From the NCBI GenBank assembly GCA_007026445.1, contig VDMD01000171.1:1-42583 (forward strand): 42,583 nucleotides of DNA, in the 5' to 3' direction. Within the stretch, counting starts at the first letter, position 1, and each line of letters opens with the position of its first letter. The DNA is from Schizophyllum amplum. Its lineage: Eukaryota; Basidiomycota; Agaricomycetes; Agaricales; Schizophyllaceae. Below the pieces are notes generated by a model, which was not told the origin of the DNA, made no database searches, and was given only the letters and a program-made list of their open reading frames with translations. Shown here piece after piece: positions 21,620 through 32,792 of the stretch. The position numbers and the translations under genes are program-made.

Positions 21620-21905
21620 GGACGCGGATACGTGGATGTGGTAAGAGAGAGAAGAGTTGAGTGAAAGTTGGCGACTGAAGCGCGCCTGACTCTATCTGAT
21701 ATGATAAGATACATGAGTTATCGCGCGCTAAGCGACCAAAATGAAGTCGAACTCTGTTGTGTGTTCTCGGATGCAGGTACATCTAACCTTGAGACAGGCC
21801 ATTCCAGGGCCATTCCATACAATGGACTATCCCTATATATTATTTGGCTGGGATCAGAGTAGATAATTTTTCAAACTGTACATAGGTGGCTATCTTGTTA
21901 TTCAC

Positions 21906-23226
21906 TTACGCCTTCAAACCTGGCGTGTCGGCGATACGAAACACCAACTTCTCGCCATGCACTTTCCCGTTGATGAGCAAGCCAAGTCCCTCAGCCACAT
22001 CCGCCAATCCTCCGGGCATGATCTTCGGAGGGTTACACTTGAACGGGTTGACACTATCAGCCAGCCACAGAGAAATCTTGCGATAGAACGAGGCGGCGAC
22101 TGGCGATATATGTTAGCTACTGAGCATACAGAGAGTGAAAAAGCACATCTTACACTTCTCGTGCTCCCCGTAAGCGGTACCGACGAACGTGTTTATCGAA
22201 GAGACGCTCGATGGAAATTTCTTTGCCTCTTCTTCGGCGGGCTGGTTGAGGTAGGTGAGACGAAGAGGTGCCGTGACATTGCTCTCCTTCGCAATCTTGT
22301 CCAGCGCACGAGCGAACAGAAGCTCAGAGCCGCGTTCCGACACGGCGTCGTATGCCCAGGACGTGGGACGACCGCCGACTGCCGAGCTCAGAGCGTCCAA
22401 CTAGATGGTTCAATAAGCTCAGGCATTCATTGAGATAATTGCACAGACTCACAATCGCGTCACCCTCGTAGTCGCGATAGTCGACGACAACGTCTGCACC
22501 CAGCTCCTTCGCGTAGGCCTTCGACGCGCCGGCCGTTCCGACAACGAAGAGCCCTGCACGCTTCGCCAATTGTACGGCAAACGCGCCGACAGAGGTCGCT
22601 GCGCCGTTGATGATGATAGCTTTACCGACGTTCGAAGCTGCAATGACGATAGAGGGGTGAGTTTGTGGCGCATTCAGGAAAAGGGCAGTAGTGGCGCAAC
22701 GCCTGACTTACCTGCTTCCGGGGTGTCGGGCGCGGCAATCCCAAGGTGAAGGAAGAGACCAAGGGCTGCGGTCATGACCGCAAGAGGCAGAGACGCCGCT
22801 TCCTCGAAAGGGACGCTGTCGGGGATGGGAAACGTCGTGCTAGCCGGCGCAACCGTGTACTCCTGGTATGCGCCGTACTGTGCACTTGTCAGCTGTGAGC
22901 AATACACTAACATATGTGATGCTTACCTTGTTGTCCTTGGTGGCCATCTTCGTAAACGCAGCGACGCGCGCACCGATCTTGTACTCAGAGACGCCTTCGC
23001 CGACTGCAACGATCGTCCCCGCGACGTCGTTCCCCTCGACGAACCTCTCGCCTGCCTGGTAGAGCCATTGAGACGCCTTCCAATCCTTGGGGTTTGCCGC
23101 GACGGCGACGTTCTTGATCAAGACTTCGTCAGGGCCTGGTTTGCCGACGGGTACAGTGGTCAAGTCCCTCTCTGTCGGACCGACGAGAACAGCTGTTTGA
23201 GTATCGGGGATGACAGCGCCAGACAT
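21906..23226 (-). CDS. Medium-chain dehydrogenase/quinone oxidoreductase-like (GroES-like) protein, copy 2, intact
   Basis: Intact paralog of the gene at 16272-17581. Exons 22927-23226, 22712-22877, 22453-22637, 22154-22400 and 21906-22099 join to 363 residues with phases identical to the other copy, so all four introns are shared. GroES-like domain: GKPGPDEVLIKNVAVAANPK and EGNDVAGTIVAVGEGVSEYK; substrate-side motif YGAYQEYTVAPAS, which is broken in copy 1. Rossmann domain: AIIINGAATSVGAFAVQLAK, then GADVVVDYRDYEGD. The ending is VFRIADTPGLKA. No zinc ligands. Probably an NADPH-dependent reductase of an activated double bond or quinone; the natural substrate is unknown. It converges on the plus-strand copy with two unrelated genes between. 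Confidence 0.92.
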
Positions 23227-23731
23227 GTTGAGTATGGAAAGTGGGTGAGAGCAAGGCAGTTATCATTGACTGCAACATATCGCCTCGATCTTTATATCTT
23301 GGCCCTGAGTGTCTTTGTAAGGGTTACACCGCGAACGGATTCTGACCTTCGTGGAAGGTCAAGACGGTGACTATATGATGCCAACGAACTTGCATGAAAT
23401 TGATGGCAGTGTGTGGACAGCGTGTCGAAATTCTCGAAATGGATTGAAGGTCAGTTCACGTCTGGATGTCAACGAGACATTCATGATGAGCTATGGTAGG
23501 TTTACATCAGTATAGCTGTGCATCTCATGTCAGACTTGAGGTCAGGGATCTGCACGTCGAACATCATTCTGGCGGTATCAGTGAGGTCCAAGTGCTCAAA
23601 TCAGAAGCCTTGCTCATGGTTATTACACTGCTCGGTGGACCGTCGCGGGCGCAATGATTTGATACCAATGGCAACGCCACAATATGATCGTAATTCTCAA
23701 AACTAATGCATATTATATTTTACACGAATAC
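23227..23731. other. Intergenic, no gene seen
   Basis: Promoter of the minus-strand MDR gene (TATA element noted separately) and the 3' flank of the next gene. Only short frames without motifs are present. Confidence 0.4.
23291..23296 (-). promoter_or_regulatory. TATA box
   Basis: TATAAA on the minus strand (in AGATATAAAGATC), about 65 bases upstream of the intact MDR start codon. Consistent with a regulated detoxification-type promoter. Confidence 0.5.
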
Positions 23732-25136
23732 TCAAGCAAACCGGCGCTTCTTGCTCGCCCCCTCGTACGCGACCGCATCCACCGTGAGATCGTTGACCTT
23801 CCGAATCCACTTGGGGACAGTGCTCGGGTCGACGGCCTGTACCTTGGAGTCCGCGGGATTCTTGCCGGTAACGGCAATATCGTCGTCGTAGTACTTCTTG
23901 TTTGCCCTTCATTGTAACAGTCAGCCGGCAATGATACTGCCAGACGGAACATGAGCACATACCTTTCTAAGTTGACTTGCGTCAGATTCTTCTTGTTGAA
24001 GGCGAGTGTTTCGTCAACGGCACGCCACCAATCAACTTCGGAATCGTCTGCTGGATACTTCATCGCATGCCAACGCTGACGAAAGGCATCAATATAGGCA
24101 GCAGCACATAAGGTGTCAGCTTACCAAGCACGCGACGCGCATGAACATCTGCAAAGTCACCTTCGCCGCGCTCTCGGAGTGGAGGATGGCGCCTGTCAGA
24201 TCCGCTAAGTTGTGAAGAGGACTCTGCTTGTCAAGCGACTGGAACACCTGCGGGCATATCGTAAGTATGCGAGCATGACAGGAAGGAGATCACACACCTT
24301 CCCCTTTATCTGGCTTCGATAAGTGGTGAGTTGTCCTCTGATGTACGAGGACAACTCCGCGTCGTCGCTGCCCGACGCATCGGGAAGGTCAGAGACATTG
24401 GCCTCTCGCATCGCGCGCTGAATGTACGTCATCACCGGAATATACGAGCTGATTTAGCAGACTCACAATGATAAGCTCAGGTCCGTTGCTGGCGCGGTAC
24501 GACGAGAGCTTGTGCGAGTACAAGAAGACCTTGGTATAGCGCTTCGCGGCAGCCTGCCGTTGAAAAGAAGGGGGTGTGAGGTTGAGAGCTGCATGAGGGA
24601 ATGAGCATGACGCACCGCAAGCGAGCTCGACATCTTCCAGTGGGGAGTGGAGTTTGGCTGGGCAGTGCGCCTCGACTCCAGAGCCATTTCCATCTGCTTG
24701 ATAGAGCAGAGGAGAATATAGTTGGCCTCGATCGAGGACTGGGCCTGAAAGCTGTCAGTGAGAGCACAAACTCAACGAATTCATGACGCACCTGTCGATA
24801 TTCCTCCAGACCCAACTCCGATCCTGTGAGACCAAACAGGTGGTGCATGCGGTCGGTGAACGCCTTGCAAGCAGGGCTGGAAAGCGACGTGATCAGTCCG
24901 AGCGAAGTCAAATCCAGGTCGTTGTTGCAAGGATCAGAGCCGCCACCGAAGGCGGATTCCTCGTTCGGGTCCTCGTTTAGCGCCTGATGCGGGGATTCAT
25001 CTCGGTGGCTGGCTGGCTGGTTCGCTTCGTCCGCAGCCTGCAGGCTATTCAGAAACGCCGTTCGAGGGTCGATCGTCCTGGCGCCGCCACTGAAGTCGTC
25101 TTGGGCTTGAGAGCCTTCGGGTGGTGTGCTCATCAT
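23732..25136 (-). CDS. Uncharacterized protein, seven exons
   Basis: Not recognised beyond a resemblance to basidiomycete proteins without assigned function. Exons 24792-25136, 24616-24744, 24467-24553, 24298-24417, 24125-24247, 23963-24075 and 23732-23906 join in frame to 363 residues. The first ~75 residues are polar and low complexity. The rest is mostly helical and hydrophilic: AQSSIEANYILLCSIKQMEM, KRYTKVFLYSHKLSSYRAS, RWHAMKYPADDSEVDWWRAV, ANKKYYDDDIAVTGKNP and KWIRKVNDLTVDAVAYEG. It ends in KKRRFA, a possible nuclear localisation signal. No catalytic motif, signal peptide or TM segment is seen. There are two adjacent Met codons at the start; I used the first. A TTTATAAT element lies about 50 bases upstream on its strand. 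Confidence 0.75.
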
Positions 25137-25632
25137 GGAAGAGGCGAGAGAGGGGGGACAGAGTGGGAGTTCATCCCGAGATCATTATAAAGGATTGGGG
25201 AACGCGCAATGACATGGATTTTGTGAACATGGTGGAGGAACCCAAAGTGCGCGGGTCAAGTCCCGCGAACGCAATGTGACCAATGTGACCCGGGTGACAA
25301 ATGTGACTTCAGTCACCAGTGTGACCGAACGCGAACCGCCGATCAGTCGTGCGCGAGCAAGTACCGTCTCATGCTGTCCGGCATGCCCTGATGGATTTGC
25401 CTGGGATTTGCTCTTGACGGTATGGTGTGTAACGTCCCGCGACCCCACGGCCACAAGCTTGAGTACCACCTCGTACTTCAATATCTGCGAATTTATTGTA
25501 TTTTTGTTACATCGGCCCGATGTTATTGTTCGACTGCGAGACGTCCGCGACAGCGTACGGCCGGTGGTCTTCCTCCTCCTTGCTGTCCATCAACACCCAG
25601 TGTCAGCTCCCCCAGCCCCCGACATCTGCCAG
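25137..25632. other. Intergenic divergent promoter with a GTGAC array
   Basis: About 500 bases between two divergent genes. It contains a compact array of GTGAC motifs (listed separately) and a TTTATAAT element at about 25186. No gene is seen. Confidence 0.45.
25275..25325. repeat. Phased GTGAC motif array
   Basis: Five GTGAC copies (starting at 25275, 25285, 25294, 25303 and 25321) and one inverted GTCAC (25312), spaced 9-10 bases apart, mostly as ATGTGACC-like units. The spacing is close to one helical turn. It lies in a divergent intergenic region and could bind a zinc-cluster or bZIP-type regulator; that is inference. Confidence 0.5.
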
Positions 25633-28600
25633 ATGGGTCGTCGCAAGAAACCCCTTGAACCTGGTGCGTGGCTCGCTTGTTGCAGTCAGTGCATACTGAC
25701 GATGCGATAGAGTACGAGGTCCTTGAGGATACGAGGCTGCTCTGCACGATCTGTGAGGAAGTCACACCATCGAGAGCCAGAATCAAAAACGATACCACCA
25801 CAAGATCTCAACATCTCAAGTCGCAGCTGCACGCCAGCAATGTTTCCGCCGTCAACACGCGGAACGAAGAGCGTGCTGCGCGCCAACGCCAGATATCTTC
25901 CATGTACACGGCTAGAACCATACCCCCTCCCGCGGCCAATTTCGGAGGTTTGGCAAGCTGAGCGGTGGAAGAAGTTCAAACCGGAGGAACGTACACCAAT
26001 GTATGCGCGCGACCATAAGAGGTTCTTTATCGAGGAATTGTGTCAGCTGTACGACGGAACCTACGTCATTCCCCACGACTGGGTCGTTCGCAAGGGCTGT
26101 CTTACCGCTCGCTCATCCGTCGTGCAGCCAACACCAGTATGTGTTTCTTTGTCTCTCAGATTTGTCTTCTCACGTCTTTGCAGGCTGGACTGTGGGCCGT
26201 TACCGAGGTGAAAGAGAATTTTCAAGCCGACACCTTCCAGTACACATACGAAGATCTGGTAGCCCGCATCGGGACTGTACCGGATTGGGAAGTCTGTACG
26301 TCTTTTTGCCAGTATTCTCTCGATTAAATCTTACCTGTGTGACAGCAAATACAATACCAGCGCCGCCCGCCATGCCGAACCCGTTGCGGGAGCTGGCGCC
26401 GGACTGCGACTTATACGTCGTGATGGTCCCCCTCTGGGCCGACGATGTATCTGGCAACAAGAGCAAGCAATATAACAAGCATATGAACACGTACATGGCA
26501 AACTCGAATCTCCCCGGTCGTTTGCTGCAGCAGGAGTACTTCGTGCGCTTCGTATCAACATCGCCCCATGCAAGTTCTCCGGAGCAGTTTGCAGCTGTCC
26601 GAGATCAGATCAAGTATGTACTGCTGCTGAATCTTGTGGCCATTTGACTGACATGCTGCCAGCGCGACGCATCAGAAACCTATACATTGCTTCAACGCGC
26701 AAACTCAGCGTGAATGCGCAGTCATCTTACGTGTTCCCGGACTTCCTGCCGACAATCCTCAGCAGTCCGAGGAGGCCTCGCACATCGGTGGAAACGGCCT
26801 CTGCCCTTGTCGTAAATGCACGCTTGGCGGGCCTGTTCCCGCAAAGCAGATACCGTTCAAGCAGACAACGGAAGGATACCACACCTATCATTATGTGAGT
26901 AGCCTCTATTGTGAACACGAAGTACACTGATACATGTTGTTTGCAGGCCGGTATCGCTCGAAGTGCTTCAGAGATACGAGAAGAACTTCGGAGACAGCTA
27001 GATACGGCGATGTTGGGAGTTGATGCAACCGTCAAGCAGATGCAGACCGCCAGTGGTACGAAAGATAAAGTGACACAGCACTGGATTGGCCTACTCTTGT
27101 CCAAAGCGAGCGACATGAAGAAGGCCGACCCGCAACGCAGTCCTGACGACATTGTGACTGAGCTTCGTGTATGGCTTGACGGCCAGCCCGGTGACAAGAT
27201 GAATCCGCTGCTGGATATCGCAGGTGATGGTTATCTGTTCTATGACCGTATTGTTTGTGCTGACTGTCTGCAGGACTGGATCCCTCGCAAGATACGCCAG
27301 TCGAGATACTTCACACGATTCTACTAGGAGTCATGAAGTACGCGTGGTACATTCTCCACACATCATGGACGGAGCAGGAGCGTCAGCTCTTTACCATCCG
27401 GCTCCAGTCTACCGACATCGACGGCCTCTCAATCGCTCCGATTCGCGCCGGATACATGATGCAGTACCGCAACAACTTGATCGGCAAAGACTTCAAAGCA
27501 CTCATGCAGACAGTCCCCTTCCACCTTCACGACATCTCAGAACAGTCGGATAAGCACCCAGAGCGCTTTACGCTGCTCAAGGCGATCGGCGAACTTGGTG
27601 CCATGCTATGGGCACATACCATCGACAATATGGATCAATTCCTGGTAGGTTTCTTAGCCCCTCAAACTGTGGTGTCTGTTGACGAGTTCAAATGCAGAGC
27701 GATATTGAGATCTTGACTGCCAATGTACTAGACACGTTCGATGTCGTTGACTGCAAGAAGATCACGACAAAGATCAAGCTCCACCTTCTTCCCCACCTCG
27801 TTGAGGACATTCGACGTTTCGGGCCGGCAATTCGCAACTCAACTGAAGTCTTCGAATGCTTCAATGCCGTATTTCGTCTGTGCTCCGTGCTCAGCAATCA
27901 TCAGGCCCCCAGTCGTGACATCGCCGTCAAGCTCTCGTCTTTCGATCGTGTCAAGCACATAGTCAGCGGGGGGTACTGGAAAGAGAATGGCAAATGGGTA
28001 CAGGCGAGTACCCAAGTGCAGGACATACTCCACCAGAAACCCGTAATCCAGCGTCATCTCGGCTGGACTCCCGCGCGTCCTAACCGTGCTGGTAAAGTCA
28101 CGCAGGAGGCGAAGCGAGTGCCTCCCCGTTTGTGGTCCGATACGTTCTCCGGCTCAGCGACAAGTCCTACGACCATACAAGCTCACACGACGGACTCCCG
28201 ATGGCGCTCCGGAAAGTCTCTAGTTGCTCAGTCTGGCGACGTCTGCCGTTGTGGGTCATGGGTGTTTGCAAGAACTATACAAGTAAGCGCGACCGATTTA
28301 GAGACTCTGCTCGACACCAATTGACCGCTTCCGAAGGCAGATCAGACGACGACAGTAACAGGCCGTATAAAGGAGATACTAGTCGCCTCAGGCTCGACAG
28401 CGGACCATGAGCAGAGTATCGTCTTGCTCGAGGTTTTCCATCTCGGCCAAGCTCGACATGTCGCGTTTGGTGCACCCGTTCTCGGCCGGCCTGCCGTTCA
28501 AGATGATCGGTACATGCTGCTGACTCCGAAGGTATGGACAACGGCAATATTGTCTATAAGACTCACAGGTCGCCTTTAGGACGTATTGTTCATCTTCTCC

Positions 28601-29257
28601 GCACAACATGACTGCCGAACGTTTGGGTGCAAGTCATTTGTGCAAGTCACTGAGGTTCAAGAACATCAGAAGACTGACAGGCAGCGATCTCTACTCAAAC
28701 ACGAAGACGACGATCACTTCATAGTGAATATCTACGCGATACACAATGCAGTGGAACTACGACGTGCAATAAGCCGCGAGCTCATGAAGCCTATCCCGCT
28801 GTTCGCCGATCGACGCGCACATCACGACGCCAATGCGTACAAGCTGCGGGAGAAAGAAGTTGGACGCCGAGCAATGCTTGCCCAACGACGGGCAGAGAAA
28901 AAGGCGGCAAAGGAGGCCGAGGCTCAAAAGGCGAGATTGGAGGCTAATACGACAGGAGCAGTGGCCTCAGTGGGAGCGACTGTCATCCCAGGAGCGGTTG
29001 CTACAGCAGGGAGGGAGGACGCAGCAGGCGGAGCCAACGACACAGGAGTAGCTGATGTGGCAGGTGGTGACGAGATGGAGGTCGAGACGGAAGAGGAGAC
29101 GGAGGAAGAGGAGATGGAGGAAGGTGACACAGAAGAGGAAGAGACGGAGGAGGAGGACGAGATGGAGATGGATGAGGACGAGATGGAGGACACTCACGAT
29201 CTTGTCACAACAGGGCATGCTTCGCGCAAGCGCAAGCGACGACGACTTCGCAAGTAA
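25633..29257 (+). CDS. Transposase-derived protein (TNP2/CACTA-like architecture), internally deleted copy
   Basis: Belongs to a repeat-like protein family abundant in agaricomycetes. The N-terminus has a C-x2-C...H-x5-H zinc finger (LLCTICEE ... HLKSQLH). The core shows LYVVMVPLWADDVSGNKSKQ, LPADNPQQSEEASHIGG with a CPCRKC finger, LDPSQDTPVEILHTILLG, and IKLHLLPHLVEDIRRFGPA with NHQAPSRDIA. I read the first two as transposase-like Asp regions by analogy with TNP2; this is not proven. The C-terminal part is Glu-rich and ends in a basic KRKRRRLRK. Exons include 25633-25663, 25711 onward, to 26136, 26184-26295, 26346-26613, 26663-26893, 26947-27223, 27274-27644, 27698-28282, 28337-28531 and 28580-29257. 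Near 25945 the frame shifts from NFGG to EVWQAERW, and the roughly 250-residue region usual there is absent. It may be expressed or a relic. Confidence 0.65.
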
Positions 29258-29298
29258 CATTATGTACATTTCATTTCGATCATTCATTCGGCAGTCGA

Positions 29299-29831
29299 CT
29301 AGCTATCAATACGTTGACGCTTGTGTTGTTGGCTTGACTCCGGGCAAGGCGTGACGGGCTCGGAAGGAGGTGCAGGACCATGGCCGGCCGCCCAGACCCA
29401 TTGACGGCGTTCCACAGACGGTGTTGACTCCGTGGGGGTATACACTCGTGTCGAGGGGGTCCGAGGGGATGCAGGCTGCGGGGTAGAACTTTCTGGATCG
29501 AAGGCGGCATCTGCGCCCGTGGATAGGACGAACGGTTGCGCTGTCCCGCTCCCGCCGGTACAGCTGATGTTGATGGTCTGCAGATTGTTAAGTCAGCGAT
29601 GAGAACACTCGACTTGTCCACACACCAGGGTCCCCGAGTTCGTGATGTTAAGAATCAAGACGGGCCCAGAAGAGTGAAGCTCCGTGTTGAACGCGCGGTG
29701 GGGAGCACTTGCATCGGACGGCATCATCACTGAGCTGGAGAAAGCGAGTGAGAAGGGCTCTTCAGAACCACGTATATATACACGCACCACGAAAATCCTA
29801 AACTCCTAAGCTTGACATAGCGCCGCCGCAT
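29299..29831 (-). CDS. Small uncharacterized protein, three exons
   Basis: Model of 29788-29831, 29626-29734 and 29299-29577, joining in frame to 143 residues. Both introns have good GT-AG ends (one acceptor with a strong pyrimidine tract). The middle exon has APHRAFNTELHSSGPVLILN and NITNSGTLTINISCTGG, and the last exon is Pro/Ser/Thr-rich, ending in KHKRQRIDS-like basic residues (HKRQRIDS). No known domain was recognised. The start is uncertain: a shorter form would begin at the MMPSD pair (29727). It ends 42 bases from the end of the transposase-like gene, on the opposite strand. Confidence 0.5.
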
Positions 29832-30503
29832 GACTTGACCCAAATCATGGCTTTTCGGTGCTGCGTGAATGACAAGAAAGCAAGAATTCCGTGGGGAGGA
29901 GGCGCGTGCCGCGGAGGCGGTGAAGTCTACAACAGGCTGAAGCCATGACGTTGCCAAGGCCTGACCGGGATCACTGAGGCTGGTATGATGTTCAGTGGCG
30001 GACGAGAGATGGACGTTCGGCCAGACACCAGAATGGCGTTACCGGGACATGGACCGGATATCCGCTGATGAATGTTCAATGGCGCTCTGATCACCCGAAC
30101 TTAGACCTCCGTCTTGCTCTCTGTTTGACCTTCGTGCATTGACATCAGACAGGTATAAAGGCGTGGTCATTCTACTGTTTACGACTTCTCGAATATATAG
30201 AGCAGACTCTTCGCATCACTGGACATCAGGCCGCCTTCGTGGTGTAGTAAGGTCTCCCAAGGGCGACTATGAGCATGTTCATGCGTCAGCTTGCCGAAGA
30301 GGAGACGGACACCAAGGCGATAGACAGAATTTAGGGGTGAATAGGAAGACTTCATGTCATGCGCCTTAGCTTGGCCTTAGCTGCATTGAAGTTAAGATGA
30401 ACGGCTTTTGCCGGTTCGGTTAGAGCGGGTCGAGAACCTCCGAGTCCCGACGACTCAGTAGTTGCCTTTCGGGGATACAATCAATCCTTCAAGTCGAACC
30501 ATT
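29832..30503. other. Intergenic, no gene seen
   Basis: About 670 bases between divergent genes. Includes a TATAAAGG element at about 30153 and a TATATAG at about 30194 on the plus strand, which may serve the acidic-protein gene. No coding or RNA gene is supported. Confidence 0.35.
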
Positions 30504-32336
30504 ATGCCGGCCGTTTCGATTCCTGGCCCACGTCCGCCTTCTCGGACACAGACGGACACTGCGAAACAAGGGACGGACGGCTCGTCTACAGTCAGTACAC
30601 TCCCTCAACCGTACGGCACGGACCCCTTCATCGCGCCTCGCTCATCATCGAGGCAGATCCCGAAGAAGGATGTGAAAGGCAAATCACGGGCTACAGACAG
30701 CAGTAGCTCGGACTCAGATACCACAGACTCTGGTGAAGTAGACTCGACGACGAGTTCTGGGCGCCACAGCGCACCTCAGTGGCAAACAGGCCATGTGACC
30801 GCTACCGGCACTCCATCTCCCTCTCGTTCGAACGAGACGGACGCCAGCAAAGCCATAATGGACTTCTTAGCGGCTACCCTGCCCCAAGATGAAGACCGCT
30901 TAGTAGGACAGAAATACAAGCGCGCTACGACGGACACAGGCGAGTGGCTGCCGGGCGAACCCTTGCCTGACACGTGGCCGGAGCGCGCAATCAAGAGGAC
31001 GCCCGCCCAGTCCCCGCGCGCGCCAATGCGAGGGACCTTCCCCGTTGGCTCACCGCCTACTAGAGAGGAAATGGCGCGGCGTCTTGCGTCCGCGAAACTT
31101 GGGGACTGGACGAGCAGACACCTTTCGAACGCCTCGGATACGGACTGGGACATGACATCGGAGTCGAGCGTTACCGCGCCTAGCCTGGACTCCATGGTTC
31201 CTGGCAGTGTACCGTACCCCACCTCGTCCAACTTTACGCCATCCGTGCTAAGCGCCGAAGAGCTTTGCTACGAAGAGGGAGGTACCAGCAGCGATGTGCT
31301 TCAGATGCAGTATGGTTGTCTTTCTGCGACTTCAGCGGCGTCGGACCCGCTCATGGATGCGCTCGCGGATGAGATCGCCCAGATCCTCAGCCTGGACGGT
31401 GCAGACAGTACTGCTCATCCTTCCTCCCAGCCCATTCCAATCCATTTCAATGATACACGCATCGATGACAATGCTATCACCGCCCTCGAGAACGAATTCG
31501 GCGCATGGGATATGAGCACCAGTCCGAGGTATATCAACGTGTATGAGGATCCGTCTCTCTTCTCGACGTCGATGTACAGCACAATCGAGGATGTACCGCG
31601 GGACGGCGAATCGATGGAGGACTACCTCAGTCGGACCTTGCAGCCGGACTACTCGCAGTCGGATTACTCGCAGTCCTTCGCGTCTCCGTGGTCAGTGAAA
31701 GACAGTTCGCCTCTGCCTACCGATACGGTGTGGGACTTCGCGGATCTCTCAGCCTCCTTACCGACGGTGCCGACGACGCCCACGGCATATCAGTCCGAAG
31801 CACCGGTTACTAGGCTCCCTGTCGCGGCGCCATCGACATCGGCGTTCACCTTTTCTATGCCATTCCAGGTATCAGAGGCGCAAGGGGCCGTCGGCGCAGC
31901 AGAACTCATAGCGGAGATGCAACGGACCGGCGCTCTCCCGTCAGAGCCCTTGGACGGCCTCACGGCGGAGGCGAGGGAGCTCATGTTCGACGACGCCGTC
32001 TTCTCTACGGATGACCTGGAGACGACATGGGACCCAGCGGCGTTCGCCAGCAGCGGAGATGCACTCGTCGACAAGAGTACGAGCGAACCCTTTCTGATTG
32101 ATCACATGCTGGGATTGATGGAGTCCTACCCGCCTACTACTGGGACCGTCGCCAGTGCATCCTCATCGCTAGAGCTCGCCAATGCATTCGACGTTTACCC
32201 AAGCAATAATACCCTCGATTCATTCGACTCGTCTTTGTTCGGCTTGAACACGCAGGCGTTCGATTGGGGGGATGGCAGCGATGGGCTAGATCCTGTGGAT
32301 CGCACATCCAGCGACGTCGAGCGACACGCTGGGTGA
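30504..32336 (+). CDS. Large acidic Ser/Thr-rich protein, activation-domain-like, unknown function
   Basis: Single exon, 610 residues, in a long uninterrupted frame with good codon character. Composition is rich in Ser, Thr, Asp, Pro and Ala, with almost no ordered-domain motifs. The N-terminus has a basic stretch (IPKKDVKGKSR). The body contains many acidic-hydrophobic clusters of the kind found in transcription activation domains: WDFADLSASL, FDDAVFSTDDLETTW, WDPAAF, FDSSLFGLNTQAFDWGD. A short tandem repeat DYSQSDYSQS lies near residue 385. No zinc cluster, bZIP, HMG or other DNA-binding domain is visible, so it could be a co-activator or adaptor; this is inference. The start is the ATG in ACCATTATGCC. 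The end may be extended by an intron at GGTGAGGC, but I kept the stop in frame. Confidence 0.7.
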   Translation: MPAVSIPGPRPPSRTQTDTAKQGTDGSSTVSTLPQPYGTDPFIAPRSSSRQIPKKDVKGKSRATDSSSSDSDTTDSGEVDSTTSSGRHSAPQWQTGHVTATGTPSPSRSNETDASKAIMDFLAATLPQDEDRLVGQKYKRATTDTGEWLPGEPLPDTWPERAIKRTPAQSPRAPMRGTFPVGSPPTREEMARRLASAKLGDWTSRHLSNASDTDWDMTSESSVTAPSLDSMVPGSVPYPTSSNFTPSVLSAEELCYEEGGTSSDVLQMQYGCLSATSAASDPLMDALADEIAQILSLDGADSTAHPSSQPIPIHFNDTRIDDNAITALENEFGAWDMSTSPRYINVYEDPSLFSTSMYSTIEDVPRDGESMEDYLSRTLQPDYSQSDYSQSFASPWSVKDSSPLPTDTVWDFADLSASLPTVPTTPTAYQSEAPVTRLPVAAPSTSAFTFSMPFQVSEAQGAVGAAELIAEMQRTGALPSEPLDGLTAEARELMFDDAVFSTDDLETTWDPAAFASSGDALVDKSTSEPFLIDHMLGLMESYPPTTGTVASASSSLELANAFDVYPSNNTLDSFDSSLFGLNTQAFDWGDGSDGLDPVDRTSSDVERHAG

Positions 32337-32792
32337 GGCGCTTCCTACGCCTACCATGCGCGAACGTCGCCCGCAAGTGGCTCTCGCAGATCCCTGACTC
32401 GGGTGTGTATATAGGCAGAATCAGCGGTCGCTTTGCTAACATTCATGTTGTTTGTAAGTATGCTCGCCGAGCCTGCAACCACATCTGAGGTGCACCGGAG
32501 AATCCTGCGAGCAATACTTCAGACCATAACGATGTGGAGGGGCAGTGGATTCTGCCAGGCCATTGACAGATGTGGGATTGTTTATTGTTATTTGCTCGTT
32601 GTTTCTCATTCTCTGGAGGGTGCCTATATCGACCTCAACGTTACTAACATCACGTATACAACAAGTAAGAAGTCCATTCAGTCTATCTGTAATTGTAGTA
32701 CTGGGAATAGTCCTTATTGTACAAAGCGTTTGTGAGCTGATTCCTGACCTCTCTACCCAGTCATTAACCAGGGAAACTTCTCTCTCGCAAGA
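32337..32792. other. Intergenic, no gene seen
   Basis: Convergent 3' flanks of the acidic-protein gene and the anoctamin gene. A T-rich stretch with short frames; no gene or RNA was recognised. Confidence 0.35.

Noticed and set aside
21192..21644. Plus-strand Ala/Ser/Gly-rich frame of 150 residues
   Set aside because: Antisense shadow of the low-complexity N-terminus of the SFH5-like gene; GC-rich repetitive codons keep the opposite frame open.
16272..23226. A biosynthetic gene cluster around the MDR genes
   Set aside because: No polyketide synthase, NRPS, terpene cyclase, P450 or cluster regulator is present; the neighbours are housekeeping-type genes.
25723..26211. Plus-strand frame of 162 residues as an independent gene
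   Set aside because: Its second half is exon 3 of the transposase-derived gene and its first half is out-of-frame sequence of exon 2.
29060..29190. Purine-rich tract as a regulatory or triplex-forming element
   Set aside because: It codes a Glu-rich segment in a continuous exon; codon bias for GAG/GAA explains it.
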